Assembly (NCBI GenBank): GCA_030849805.1
Contig: JASANZ010002100.1
Location: forward strand, 1-45,298
Length of the DNA stretch: 45,298 nucleotides
Source: Sergeia podlipaevii
Taxonomy: Eukaryota > Euglenozoa > Kinetoplastea > Trypanosomatida > Trypanosomatidae
Direction of reading: 5' to 3'
The translations under genes were made by a program, and so were the position numbers. Below, piece by piece: positions 31,101-38,842 of this stretch. Each line of letters begins with the position of its first letter. Position 1 is the stretch's first letter. Below the pieces are notes generated by a model. It made no database searches and was not told the DNA's origin. It worked only from the letters and a program-made list of their open reading frames with translations.

Positions 31101-34100
31101 CCCATATCCGATGACTTGACTGCTGCCAATCTCTTCTCATTTAGTAGTGCACATAGGAGGCCTTTCATCCACACTGCGGCGCAGCTTGCTGTCCTGCATG
31201 ACACCGCACACCACCTACTCCATGTCACCCTCTGCGAAGGAGGAGAGGATCCGACCTCGCTGCTTCTGCCACTGGTGGCGAAGGAGGTAAAGTCCGAAGA
31301 TGGAAGCTTGCACAAGCCGCCCCGGGCGCCGACGATGATGATGCCGCTGATGCATTCAGCACTCGCGTGGAGGTGCTCCTCCCTGGGTGTCTATAGTGCC
31401 GTCCTTCGCGCTGTGGAGGCATGCACGGCTGCTGCTGCTCCTGGATTCCTTGTATGGCAGAGCCCACTAGTAAGGAGCAGCGCCAAGAGGAGAGGAGGAG
31501 GAGTGCTTGCGGACCCAGAAGCTCTATCGCGTATTTTTGAAAGTATGACCGCTATATCATTGTGGTACGCACAACGGCACGCTGAAACTCTGACTACCGT
31601 TGCTGCTACTACTTGTCGCAAACATCATTTTAGAGAGGACTTCCTGAGCAACTCCAGATGTGCCGTGGCACTTCTTGATTTTGCTTTCACCGTGCGTGAG
31701 GGCCAGGCAGCCTCTGGGCTAACGGAGAACGTGGCCGCGGAGGCCCTTTTTTTCCTGGCAGTCGGTATCTATAGCGGCACACAACATGAAACTCCCGAAG
31801 GCATCTCTTTCACCACCGCGTGTGGGGCAGAGCTACTTACACAGGTGCAGGAGGCAGCGGTGCGGCTGGTGCAGGCGTTTCCTGGGGTTGTGGTACATGT
31901 GTGTCTGCCTCGCGTTCTCCACATGAAGACACAAGCTGATGTTGGCACTGCTACTGCCACCCAGCACTGGCGCATCATGGCCGCAAGCATGTCACATTTG
32001 ATGAAAGGCATACTTGCGTCAAAGACAGCTCGAGCGCATGCTGCGCGACGCGCCGCGGTGGCGTGGTTGCTTGTTGTGGATGGATCTTTAGGTGTACCCG
32101 ATCTCTCAGCGCGTGCTTCTGTGTTACTGAGGGAGGAGGAAGAGAAGAGAGAAGAAAGACATGGGAAGGGAAATGATGGTGAGAGACGCTTCATGGAGCT
32201 CATGACATCTCGAGGAAGGCTGTTGCTGCAAGAGGAGCAGCAGCAGCGGACACAGAAGACAGAAAAGGAATTCACTGACGTGAAGGCGTCTGCAAAGCTA
32301 GAAAGTGTCGAGACACTCAGCGTGGCTTCTGCTATTGAGGAAGTACTCAATTCCTTTGTCACCCGCGGTGCTGCCTTGACCATTCTTGGCATGTGTTTCC
32401 CTAACGAACTCGCACACCACACTCCATCCTCACCCTCCTCTTCATCAAGGGCAGTGCCGCCGTCAGAAGCACCTGCTCGAAACTGCCACCTGTCCATCAG
32501 CAGTAGCAGCGACACCCCGCACATGCATGAAGGATGTCTCCAGTGCCTTCTGCGTCTGGCTACTGGTAAGATCACTGCGGAGCAAACAGCCGCTGTACTG
32601 GAGAGGAACGCCATCAAGTTAGCGGAAGCACGCGCCGCATCTGAGCTCCAGTGGGAGACCTCTCTAGCATTACTGAGGGAAGGTGACGGTTGTCCTTGCT
32701 GGGAGAGAGATCTGCTGTGGATGGTGATGCAGCACCAGAACCATCAAGAACAGCAGCAGCAATGCCAAGTTTCTACGCTGCATGCTGAAGCAGAGGGAGC
32801 TCAGGAAGATTTACAAGGTGGGCAGAGCGTCATGGCACGCCACTGGCTGCAGCAGCTAACAACAAGTACGCACGTGCCTACACACAGCAACACGCAGCGC
32901 ACCTGGAAGCAGTTCATTGCTAACAGCATCAGTACTGACAGTAGCAGTACTGAGGTCAAAATTCCTTCGCCTGCGCGCGAGTGTGTGGAACGCTTCCTCT
33001 TACAACAGCTGGCTCAGTACAAGGAGTCCCTTCTACACGCTCCATGGCAACGGTTGTTGCTGTCAACAGACGAACAGCAAGTGCATCGAGAAGAGGAGGC
33101 GTGCTTGCTGCGTGCTATCCTTGTGGCACTCGATCATTGCATTCCTGGTGAGGGACTCCGCTTCGCGCTCAAGCACATGTACACGCCATTAGCGTCTCTG
33201 CCACTGTCAAATGCTGAGCAAGACAGTGAGAGGATAGTAAAGGTGGTGCGGTGGGGGATCTTGGTGACGCAGCTTGTGCAGCCAACTATAATCATATTGC
33301 TTACTCATCACAACCAGCAGCAGCATAGTGTATCAGTGATTCAGAAATTAGCGTTTCTACTGCGTAATATAGCGCTGGAACTCTGTGAGGCGGAGTTGGT
33401 CATTGTGTCAGCCATCAAGCAGAACGATCGTGATAGCAAGAGGACAAGAGGAAGAGGAGGTGATGCTGCCGCTGCTGCAACTGCCGCCAGTACGCAGGCA
33501 CTGGCGCTGTTGAAGGAGGCACAGGCATGCACACAAGAGTTGTATCGTACGCTGAGCACTGCGATACTGGACTCTCCTGTGGTCCTTCTCTCCTCTCCTT
33601 GCTCACGTCAGGCATTAGCTGCGGAAGAGGCAGAAGAGTGCATATTTATGACACAGACAACATCACTCTTGCGGGCATGGGCACATACCGGCATTCTTCT
33701 TGGTAATTGGCGCGAAATGTACTGGTTACTCGCTCGTTGCAGCGGTGGCATTTCTCAGGATGTAGCACAGGCCAAGGCTCATGTCATGTCTGCCTCCCCT
33801 TCTCTTTTTTCTCGAAAGGGAGAAGGTAAAGAAGACCAACAACGAGCAAGCGCCGACGAAAGAACGAAAAATGGTGATGATGATGTTGGTGCCTTGGTGC
33901 CAAAGGTCATTGGCAAGTGGCTGTGGGTCGTAGCAACAGTGCCTTTGCTATTATGTGCCTCTATACGAGCAGGGAGTGAGTTACGCTCTGAGTGCCATGC
34001 CATTGTGGAGATTCTTCGCCCTTTGTTGGAGCTCATTGACGTTCATCATCTTGTGTCCCCCTCTTCCCCCTCCAGCAACAGCAGCAGCACAACGACGTGT

Positions 34101-35717
34101 GAGGAGGCACTCAACGCACTGCTTGATCAGCTGAGGGCTATCATAGCAAAACGCATTCGGTCCTGTCACGAGCCAGTCGTCCATGCCACACCACATACCC
34201 CAACGTTTGCAGCAAGACTCATTCATGTGCGACCTGTTCTGCAGCTGCTATGGTTGCTTAACACTACTGGTGATGGTGGTGCTAGTAATCGGAGTGAGAA
34301 CGGCGCTGCCAAGGTGCAAGGGACCCCCTCAGTAGTGCTTCCTAAAGAATTAGCGGACTGTGTGGAGGAGATGTGCATGGGTAGCACGACAGAGCTCCAG
34401 CGATTGCTTCTCTGCGAGAAGGAAACACTTGATGCGGTGAACACCGAGGCGGGTGAAACTATCAAAGACCAGAGCTTTACCTCTCTCAAAGTTGAAGAAG
34501 CCGTGCGATGCCTTCAGGAGGCAAGTAAGGTTGAACTAGAAGTCCTTGTAAAATGGAATGAGGAGACGCAGACAGCGACTGGGCCACCTGCTGTACTACC
34601 CTCATCGTCACACCAAGGCGGCAGCGGACAAGTAACCGTACGCGAGGCTTGGCATTGCCTTAAACAGTGTGTTCTCGCGGCACCACGGCGGCAACGGCAG
34701 CAAAAGCAAACAACTGCAGGACTGAGAAATCAGCAGAACAGTCAGCTACTATCGGCTCTTCTTGCAGTGAAGCGCGTGCCTCACACCCCACACTTGTTCC
34801 CTCTGTCCGTCTCCGAGGCACTTATGACGCATGTGTGCGAGGTCTGGTCCGACGCTCTGACGATGCTTGAAGCCTCACTGACAACGTTGCAGGACGCTCG
34901 TACATACACAGCCCCCATCGTGCAGGAAAACATGGCGCTACTTCTGCTCAAGCGGGTGCGTGCAGCACGGAGTGGTGGCAGTGAAGATGCTTCTTTTCGA
35001 TGGGGTCTTCAGGAGTATACCTACGAAAGCAAGTATTTTCCGTTGCATTCAAGTGGGCCTACTGAGCTGCAGCAGTGCCAACGGCAATGTTCCCCTTTAT
35101 CAATGCACAAAGGTGACGTCGCACTTGCCGGTCGTTGCTATGATCTCTTAGTTTCGTGCGACGGGCATGCGAGTGGTGCCTCTGGGCAAGCTGGAAAGCT
35201 GCGAAGACTTGGGCACAGGGTCTTTGTGGAGGTTCTGAGGGCGTCTGTGTACGAACCGCAGACAGCGCACGCCCTCTATGAAACGTTTTGGGATCAGCAG
35301 GAGAGTGCAAAATTGCAACGGCGAGTGTATCAGAAGCTGGATGGCCCTCACGTTTTTCTGTCGCTTCTGCGTGCGGCAAGGATCGCCAAGGAAGGCGACC
35401 TAGCACTTGAAGCCATGGCGGACTACCTTGCTTGCTCTACAGGTGATAGCGCGCTCGCAGACGCGCTTCAAGAGTCTGAGGGGCGGCATCTGGTAAAGCG
35501 ACATGATAGACAGAGAATGGTGATGCAGTGCTTCTCCACTGAGAGTGATAGGGCGGTGTGGAAGGCATTTGTGGTGGTACATCGAATGGGCCTGATTGAT
35601 ACTAACGTTGCTGATCTCGTTGTAGAGCACTACAAGCGTCACAGAAAGATCACGGAAGTCGAGGAGCTAATGGTGACAGCTAAGTTTTCGTGTCGTACGC
35701 CAGAGGCGAGAGAGTGA
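25194..35717 (+). CDS. Giant PPR-like helical-repeat protein, probably mitochondrial (3507 aa)
   Basis: This is the largest gene in the window. The N-terminus (MRRFVTQTVCPCRVSF) is basic, hydroxylated and free of acidic residues, like a mitochondrial presequence. Several segments fit the helix-turn-helix pattern of pentatricopeptide repeats: about 229-260 (TWQRAITLFTEALQQ...), 383-437 (LRPNAQTFDLLICSSLSRG), about 655-685 (GRWDVALQLYEVAMGEW) and about 3385-3412 (HVFLSLLRAARIAKEGD). Most of the rest is predicted alpha-helix, cut by Gln, Ser and Glu/Lys runs. I see no catalytic motif or membrane segment. PPR proteins bind organellar RNA, and kinetoplastid mitochondria use many of them in rRNA, mRNA stability and ribosome assembly, so a role as RNA-binding or assembly scaffold is inferred. 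Known PPR proteins are mostly 500-1000 aa; this length is extreme. A single uninterrupted frame of 10.5 kb argues strongly for a real gene. Confidence 0.8.
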   Translation: MRRFVTQTVCPCRVSFPSVFIVAAHPHPSRTPQRHCHPLSHMQEGSSSHDNTQNSSTTSSAATSARSKVECTSALHSALLMLAQLQALRNTSVYAMEPSSTERKGGENSNDTFCSVADVIKPSSLAETKPPTAAAETTSSSFFLTQRQKAEHQQQHYHFQPAISSDDRQSDPSALLARLLRRKRSQNSAARDRQHKVKSSYYPSVASVSAQDTEKSSTVPAFAVESAATWQRAITLFTEALQQHAVTPTAQHFNLLLHLTNSEQMWQQGDKVEAFYAKLLAAAQQLRREKELSLQSAREALLLRGTYEVEDDKGKFDRADKVSREEGKSRGRSCRDDVQEDRGGKNDTSEAERGKEYKRSLSLYAETRSIATEVADVIAVEEALRPNAQTFDLLICSSLSRGAWQMALERFHDQCEARLPMRDTTLRWTLEAYHRCGPLTSVRAERSGSGDQGEYEDEEEEKEKEKKYEVGVRPHTPAAASFFPFIAYSSATAAASRSRLRTNQRGPQLDGAAAVEAARMSKHLTSEVKGRGVLAATAEGGQGTIRCMWQEAYYNCFLPYRSFVEDVRTIWQMVNILHVAHQPQRVLDVFEEYRSKLLLRLASPGVATAAQPFALSEGDYGSPLLSMKDNNASVSSILEVSEEVAKEEARRQTLVAVGEAANELGRWDVALQLYEVAMGEWLRRCSCSVPRYYSNNVGAKGGAVAYSDDSKSYALHVPLSSCVFCSTVSSSAQSLLSEAITDANKRNKRVPRDAAVATAISPSMASLELVQQLLENALHTLRRVKRYAHVLELYHAWGGAAAVAAPERSVRGGIADDTLALLWTPRALGFVAQVALATDNVSLLLEMTGVLDDSDEGNHRNSRSYPRVGTATRAMIPVDVYDAALRAVQVRIARGELHKQQQQLGKKEKGIEDVKAAVVQAESGADWEVLSEKVYTKYLRDAINELHQKQQQQARVLATPVHAPLIRLVMNLQEEAAASCIHLGEDRLSLKRQHFHASQADAWQAALQHFHNTRHPDAILVTLTTDVLYRSAFSSSAAAARCLDIHTAAMNVGGRSPASQNSCWEAAFEVFNSLLKHAAPRGQRQGLATTHSSAAPSPSCVMDLTVVSAAAVQRGVRSASAHPYAALSLLQTAIMYCWLSTPAATNVRETMISSSGGGSGIAAQLIKELQDISMRHAKEDIATVEDSLLVADGATASKAPSCVIPFLTEAEAAAAATGRLVALLYTLYHQPQRHSVTPLARASATLSPPTAWGDVMSAAIQLMEQLREHGQPATAAMSQLLGTLHAAWRQCVKEEKEEEEKKGGLVRGKQRGAHQGQHELELMTVTIVNAVLLRLCVATASRWALWPQCLELLGFLQAPDTSSLSVGPDETAHHHFVSTGPERSTAKADAETLRALSLFVLCCDTAETGFVESLITSWLLPECSCDPASPTTISVPLPENERTEKLKTESGVRTSQQCAAALANNSVQLVLNAVMWACRHRNKILALRLHRLASPAILRVLFSKEAHAMSTRCEATVSRGKDAGEEKIEASALVTQVVVLQTLTSGPANEVLRDWSYIYSIVTSLGNFLCVHRSRWRAREEEESFEGTRVEAWKQAAIARVVALLDSMTAIAAKLQRTLHDVLVQLSLDTHRSHTLATTRDVLPTRITLEVGVVEQTAHEFVEWCVDTLLQGLLLPWSTIVLKQHTYQQQQSRRQQQQQQVSMYTMEMNLLKKCVAKAVAAAWDVTYSHHVWLACFKVVGVENRKDLKGKGNEKDKKQQRQQEGALSLALAQVRSQARRILYTEVNSYVLFPASCVHEAQQGTLTQTLAVHVGMWCTLASAEAVVASGSDSSSSSSSTSSDRIAAVAASISNDVSSLASLGTVFEMRVYPSGWSSSRLLPSELHERQQQLYNRQDRSNSCDSAPVSIATSFLPVFMQAVHTLTEDLVHTQSSMSVREENSNTEQNWSSSLSGAAEGRKGTPLPPSEFLPPISDDLTAANLFSFSSAHRRPFIHTAAQLAVLHDTAHHLLHVTLCEGGEDPTSLLLPLVAKEVKSEDGSLHKPPRAPTMMMPLMHSALAWRCSSLGVYSAVLRAVEACTAAAAPGFLVWQSPLVRSSAKRRGGGVLADPEALSRIFESMTAISLWYAQRHAETLTTVAATTCRKHHFREDFLSNSRCAVALLDFAFTVREGQAASGLTENVAAEALFFLAVGIYSGTQHETPEGISFTTACGAELLTQVQEAAVRLVQAFPGVVVHVCLPRVLHMKTQADVGTATATQHWRIMAASMSHLMKGILASKTARAHAARRAAVAWLLVVDGSLGVPDLSARASVLLREEEEKREERHGKGNDGERRFMELMTSRGRLLLQEEQQQRTQKTEKEFTDVKASAKLESVETLSVASAIEEVLNSFVTRGAALTILGMCFPNELAHHTPSSPSSSSRAVPPSEAPARNCHLSISSSSDTPHMHEGCLQCLLRLATGKITAEQTAAVLERNAIKLAEARAASELQWETSLALLREGDGCPCWERDLLWMVMQHQNHQEQQQQCQVSTLHAEAEGAQEDLQGGQSVMARHWLQQLTTSTHVPTHSNTQRTWKQFIANSISTDSSSTEVKIPSPARECVERFLLQQLAQYKESLLHAPWQRLLLSTDEQQVHREEEACLLRAILVALDHCIPGEGLRFALKHMYTPLASLPLSNAEQDSERIVKVVRWGILVTQLVQPTIIILLTHHNQQQHSVSVIQKLAFLLRNIALELCEAELVIVSAIKQNDRDSKRTRGRGGDAAAAATAASTQALALLKEAQACTQELYRTLSTAILDSPVVLLSSPCSRQALAAEEAEECIFMTQTTSLLRAWAHTGILLGNWREMYWLLARCSGGISQDVAQAKAHVMSASPSLFSRKGEGKEDQQRASADERTKNGDDDVGALVPKVIGKWLWVVATVPLLLCASIRAGSELRSECHAIVEILRPLLELIDVHHLVSPSSPSSNSSSTTTCEEALNALLDQLRAIIAKRIRSCHEPVVHATPHTPTFAARLIHVRPVLQLLWLLNTTGDGGASNRSENGAAKVQGTPSVVLPKELADCVEEMCMGSTTELQRLLLCEKETLDAVNTEAGETIKDQSFTSLKVEEAVRCLQEASKVELEVLVKWNEETQTATGPPAVLPSSSHQGGSGQVTVREAWHCLKQCVLAAPRRQRQQKQTTAGLRNQQNSQLLSALLAVKRVPHTPHLFPLSVSEALMTHVCEVWSDALTMLEASLTTLQDARTYTAPIVQENMALLLLKRVRAARSGGSEDASFRWGLQEYTYESKYFPLHSSGPTELQQCQRQCSPLSMHKGDVALAGRCYDLLVSCDGHASGASGQAGKLRRLGHRVFVEVLRASVYEPQTAHALYETFWDQQESAKLQRRVYQKLDGPHVFLSLLRAARIAKEGDLALEAMADYLACSTGDSALADALQESEGRHLVKRHDRQRMVMQCFSTESDRAVWKAFVVVHRMGLIDTNVADLVVEHYKRHRKITEVEELMVTAKFSCRTPEARE

Positions 35718-36123
35718 GAAAAAGAGTCATGTCACGTCTGCGTTCAGCAGATAAAAAGTAAAGAAGAACAATGAATGATTGTGCAGCCTGCACGCTCTTT
35801 CTATTGCTCCGCTTATATCTATCTATCTCTTTTTCTTTTTCCTTTTTTTGCTTGTATGTTTGCTTGCTACTAGAAGCGTTTATACGAAGACGAATATCGC
35901 ATTTAAAAAAAAAAAAAGATCAGTTGTACTACTCCCTTCCTTCCTTCTTTTCCTTTTCTTTCTTTCTCTCTCTTGCACACACACATACACACTTTTTCCT
36001 TCTTCTTTTTTTTTTTTTTTGCACAGTGCGTTCCTTGACCCCCCTCTCTAAGGGTATCATTGTAGGAGCACAAGAACAGGCATCAGCAGCAGCAGCAGCT
36101 CTTTATAATCGCATGTTTTAAGT

Positions 36124-36147
36124 GCACACACACACACACACACACAG
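36124..36147. repeat. (CA)n microsatellite
   Basis: About eleven CA units lie in intergenic sequence upstream of the FAD monooxygenase acceptor. Confidence 0.85.
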
Positions 36148-36253
36148 CAAATAGTAGGAGTGCACAACCAATACTATCATACTTTATTCTTTTTTTTTTT
36201 CACACACACATACATTTACATACAGTCACACTCTTAAATACTTGCTCTATCGC

Positions 36254-36290
36254 AGTTTTTTTATATCCTTTTTTTTTTCTTTTGGAAAAG
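36254..36290 (+). promoter_or_regulatory. Spliced-leader acceptor for the FAD monooxygenase gene
   Basis: Poly-T blocks at 36255-36282 are followed by AG at 36289-36290. The leader is 115 nt, purine-rich and ATG-free. Confidence 0.65.
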
Positions 36291-36405
36291 GAAAAAGTGT
36301 GGTGACGAGGGAACAGTTGTTAACGAATAGGTCCAGGTTATTCATTCGGAAAGACGAGAGAGAGAGAGAGGCCCAAAGAAAAACAAAAGGTGAGAAAGTG
36401 AGAGG

Positions 36406-38430
36406 ATGCTACGCCGCACCTTGCGTCGCTTAGGGTCCACTAATCGTTACACGGATGGCTCAGGTCGCGCTCTGGAGTCTAGTGAAATCCCACGCGATCT
36501 GTTCATTCCCACCATCAGCAACCGCGCCTACCCTGTGCGCGGAGAGCACTGGCAGCCTGTCGTGGCTGGCAGCCAGTCCCCACATAAAGGGAATGTTATC
36601 ATTTCTGGCGGCGGCGTTGTTGGTCTTACGATTGCCGCACAGTTTGCATTACGTGGCTGGCACACGACGGTAGTGGAGCGAACCGCACCTCTGTGGCGGC
36701 ACTCACGCGCACGGAAAGATCAGTCCACACAGCACCCTCAAGAAGGAGAGGGAGAAAGGGAAAAGGAAGAGACGAGCGGGGATGATTCATCTCGTATCAA
36801 GCGCACCAACACTGCTGCCGCTGCTGCTTCGTCATTCTCTTCATTGAACACGCTCAGCACGCTACGCCCCACCGCAACGGCAGAACCATCAGACGCTCCA
36901 CAAGGCAGCTGGGGTCCCTTTGCTCAGCTTCAGTGTGCCCTCTTAACTCGTAGAGCCGCTGACGCGCTCGAGACTGCTGGTGTCCACCTCAGCGCTATTC
37001 GCAAGTTCGGTGTCCCTGTGTCTGGGGTGATGGATCACCCTGGCGCATACAACGGCTGGCTCACGTGGGGCCTCACAGAGCATCACCCCTTTGCGGTCAA
37101 GATGCTTGCCATGGATCTGTTCTCGCTACGGGGGTACCTGGAGCAGCATGTGATGACGCTCCCCAACACCAATCTTCAGGTATTCTACGAGCATGTGGTT
37201 GAAGCAGTGTACCCACTGAGGCAGCAGCTTGTGGTAAAACCATGGAAGAGCAGCGCTGCGGAGCGGGCGTATATGGAAGCGCTAGCTGGGCTGTCCATGG
37301 AGATGGCCGATGGGGTGAATGGCGATGGCGACTCAGCGAGTACTGGAGGCCGTACCTTCACTTTCAAAGAGGGAAGTGTTAAGAAGAACCCAAAAAGCAC
37401 TGCAGCGGCTGCACGGACAGCAGAAGTGGTCGCGAAGGCTCGTGAGCAGCGTCGAGCTCCACCCAAGACCACTAGTCTCACCCTCAATCCCCTCAAATGG
37501 GAGAAGAAGTTTGCCAAGGACGCGGTGGACTACGACCTGCTCATCTCTGCAGAAGGCGTCAATTCGCATCTGAGAGATCTTCTTGACGTTGAAGGCTTTG
37601 CGGCAGATGTCGACTTTGGCGTGAAGTGGTTCTCCCTCCGCACCCGTGCCCTGAGCCCTTCCCATGTGCATCGATGGCTGCATAGGAGGTCCACGTCAGC
37701 GGTCACCACGGCGGCGTCGTATCATGTTCGGTCGCCCAGGCAGGTCCCTATGTGCATCGCGTTTCCTCGCATTACCGGCGACGACGAGTTTGCAGTCATG
37801 GTGTACATGCCTATTGGGGAGATACAAGCGGTAACATCGGATTCCGAGTTTCTTCGTTTGTTCCTCGCGGACGTAGTCAAAACGGACCCAGAGGCGGAGC
37901 TGCGTTCTTCACCGTGCGCACCGCCGTCGTACGTGCAACCTGCGCCGACAATCTTCTGTGAGAACCTTTATAACTCTGTCGGGCTGCCTTCTGCGGTTCT
38001 TGTCGGGGATGCGGGTCACTATAGCCATCCCTTTTGGATGCAAGGCCTTGCCCTCGGCCTTGAAGACGGCGTGAACCTTCTCAATCAAGTGGATGCGTAC
38101 TCTAGGCACTTTTATGACGCTGTAAAGCAGTATAGCGATGAGCGAGGGGTGTGTGGGGACGCGCTGCGCGAACTCACCGACCGCTGTCTTTATTATGAGC
38201 GGAAGAAGCACCATAATCCGATTCTTAGACTGCGAAACACATATCAGCGGGCCATGAATACGCTGTTGCCGCGCGGGGTGAATACCATGTACGAGGGTTC
38301 TGTGAACCACGTATACTCTAAAAGCATAGAACAGATGCTCAATGGACGTGGGTATTCCTCCTACGACTACGCTGAAAAGCAGCAAGCAAAACATCGTGCC
38401 TTTTATCATTTTGGAAGGGTGTATACGTAG
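36406..38430 (+). CDS. FAD-dependent monooxygenase, kynurenine 3-monooxygenase-like
   Basis: This 674-aa protein has the three hallmarks of class A flavoprotein monooxygenases: the N-terminal FAD fold GGGVVG (68-73) with the acidic strand end E91; a middle motif ISAEGVNSHLRD (380-391), corresponding to the family's GADG(x)NS(x)(x)R; and LVGDAGH...HP...QG (532-547), in which D535 contacts the FAD ribityl chain. The C-terminal helical region with LLPRGVNTMYEGSV recalls kynurenine 3-monooxygenase, an outer-membrane mitochondrial enzyme. The basic N-terminus (MLRRTLRRLGSTNR) suggests mitochondrial targeting. Deviations are E383 in place of the usual Asp of the DG motif and Trp-Met where the family commonly has Gly before Gln (544-545). 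A low-complexity insert (about 105-165) and a second at about 300-365 enlarge it; KMO is about 480 aa. A Coq6/UbiH-type ubiquinone hydroxylase is the main alternative. The substrate is not decidable from sequence. Confidence 0.85.
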   Translation: MLRRTLRRLGSTNRYTDGSGRALESSEIPRDLFIPTISNRAYPVRGEHWQPVVAGSQSPHKGNVIISGGGVVGLTIAAQFALRGWHTTVVERTAPLWRHSRARKDQSTQHPQEGEGEREKEETSGDDSSRIKRTNTAAAAASSFSSLNTLSTLRPTATAEPSDAPQGSWGPFAQLQCALLTRRAADALETAGVHLSAIRKFGVPVSGVMDHPGAYNGWLTWGLTEHHPFAVKMLAMDLFSLRGYLEQHVMTLPNTNLQVFYEHVVEAVYPLRQQLVVKPWKSSAAERAYMEALAGLSMEMADGVNGDGDSASTGGRTFTFKEGSVKKNPKSTAAAARTAEVVAKAREQRRAPPKTTSLTLNPLKWEKKFAKDAVDYDLLISAEGVNSHLRDLLDVEGFAADVDFGVKWFSLRTRALSPSHVHRWLHRRSTSAVTTAASYHVRSPRQVPMCIAFPRITGDDEFAVMVYMPIGEIQAVTSDSEFLRLFLADVVKTDPEAELRSSPCAPPSYVQPAPTIFCENLYNSVGLPSAVLVGDAGHYSHPFWMQGLALGLEDGVNLLNQVDAYSRHFYDAVKQYSDERGVCGDALRELTDRCLYYERKKHHNPILRLRNTYQRAMNTLLPRGVNTMYEGSVNHVYSKSIEQMLNGRGYSSYDYAEKQQAKHRAFYHFGRVYT

Positions 38431-38838
38431 ACGAGTTCCTTTCAGAGTGTATGTTTTAGTAATGTGTAAGCGTATTATTTTTTTTATCGAAGAGTAAATT
38501 GTGGACGTCTTGCTGATTCTTCTATCATTTTTTTATCCTTTATCCAATGGCATTTCATACTGTCATCAAGGGAAAAACTGGAACAGTGCTATTGTTGTTG
38601 TTGTGTGGTCCATTTGACTGTGATCGTTAGGTACGTTCTCTCACAATGTTAGTGACGCGGCTGTCTATAGCCTCCATTCAATATTTTTGCTTACAAATTT
38701 TTCTTTTTTTTTTATCATCGTCTTTTTTTTTTTTGCAGCCTCACAAGGTGCGCCTTCGCAGCACAAGATAAGCCCTTTATTTATGCATACACATTACAGT
38801 TATTTTTTTTTTTTAAGTGTAAGCAAAGGCTTCCTGTC
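38431..38838 (+). other. Intergenic region
   Basis: It holds the 3' UTR of the monooxygenase and two polypyrimidine tracts before the methyltransferase gene. It contains a 19-codon upstream ORF (38783-38842), described separately. Confidence 0.7.
38701..38738 (+). promoter_or_regulatory. Distal spliced-leader acceptor for the METTL18-like gene
   Basis: Two poly-T tracts end in TTTTGCAG with AG at 38737-38738, a strong acceptor by sequence. Using it gives a 100-nt leader that includes an upstream ATG at 38783. Confidence 0.65.
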
Positions 38839-38842
38839 ATGA
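38783..38842 (+). promoter_or_regulatory. Upstream ORF whose stop overlaps the main start (ATGA)
   Basis: ATG 38783 opens a 19-codon frame ending in TGA at 38840-38842. This overlaps the main ATG (38839-38841) as ATGA. It is present in the mRNA only if the distal acceptor (38738) is used. A proximal acceptor, AG 38816-38817 after the T-tract at 38803-38814, removes it and leaves a 21-nt leader. Confidence 0.5.

Larger units (their letters stand above)
35718..36405 (+). other. Intergenic region
   Basis: No gene is supported. It holds several pyrimidine tracts, a (CAG)n run near 36085-36098 and a CA repeat. The short hydrophobic frame at 35771-36121 is read from T-tracts. Sequence 36116-36405 is ATG-free. 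Confidence 0.65.

Noticed and set aside
30850..36110. Shared (CAG)n-CTTTATAATCG string at about 30853 and about 36090
   Set aside because: Similarity outside the CAG run is only about 11 nt; chance or trivial duplication cannot be excluded.
35771..36121. 116-aa frame after the giant gene
   Set aside because: Translates polypyrimidine tracts and microsatellites; no domain features.
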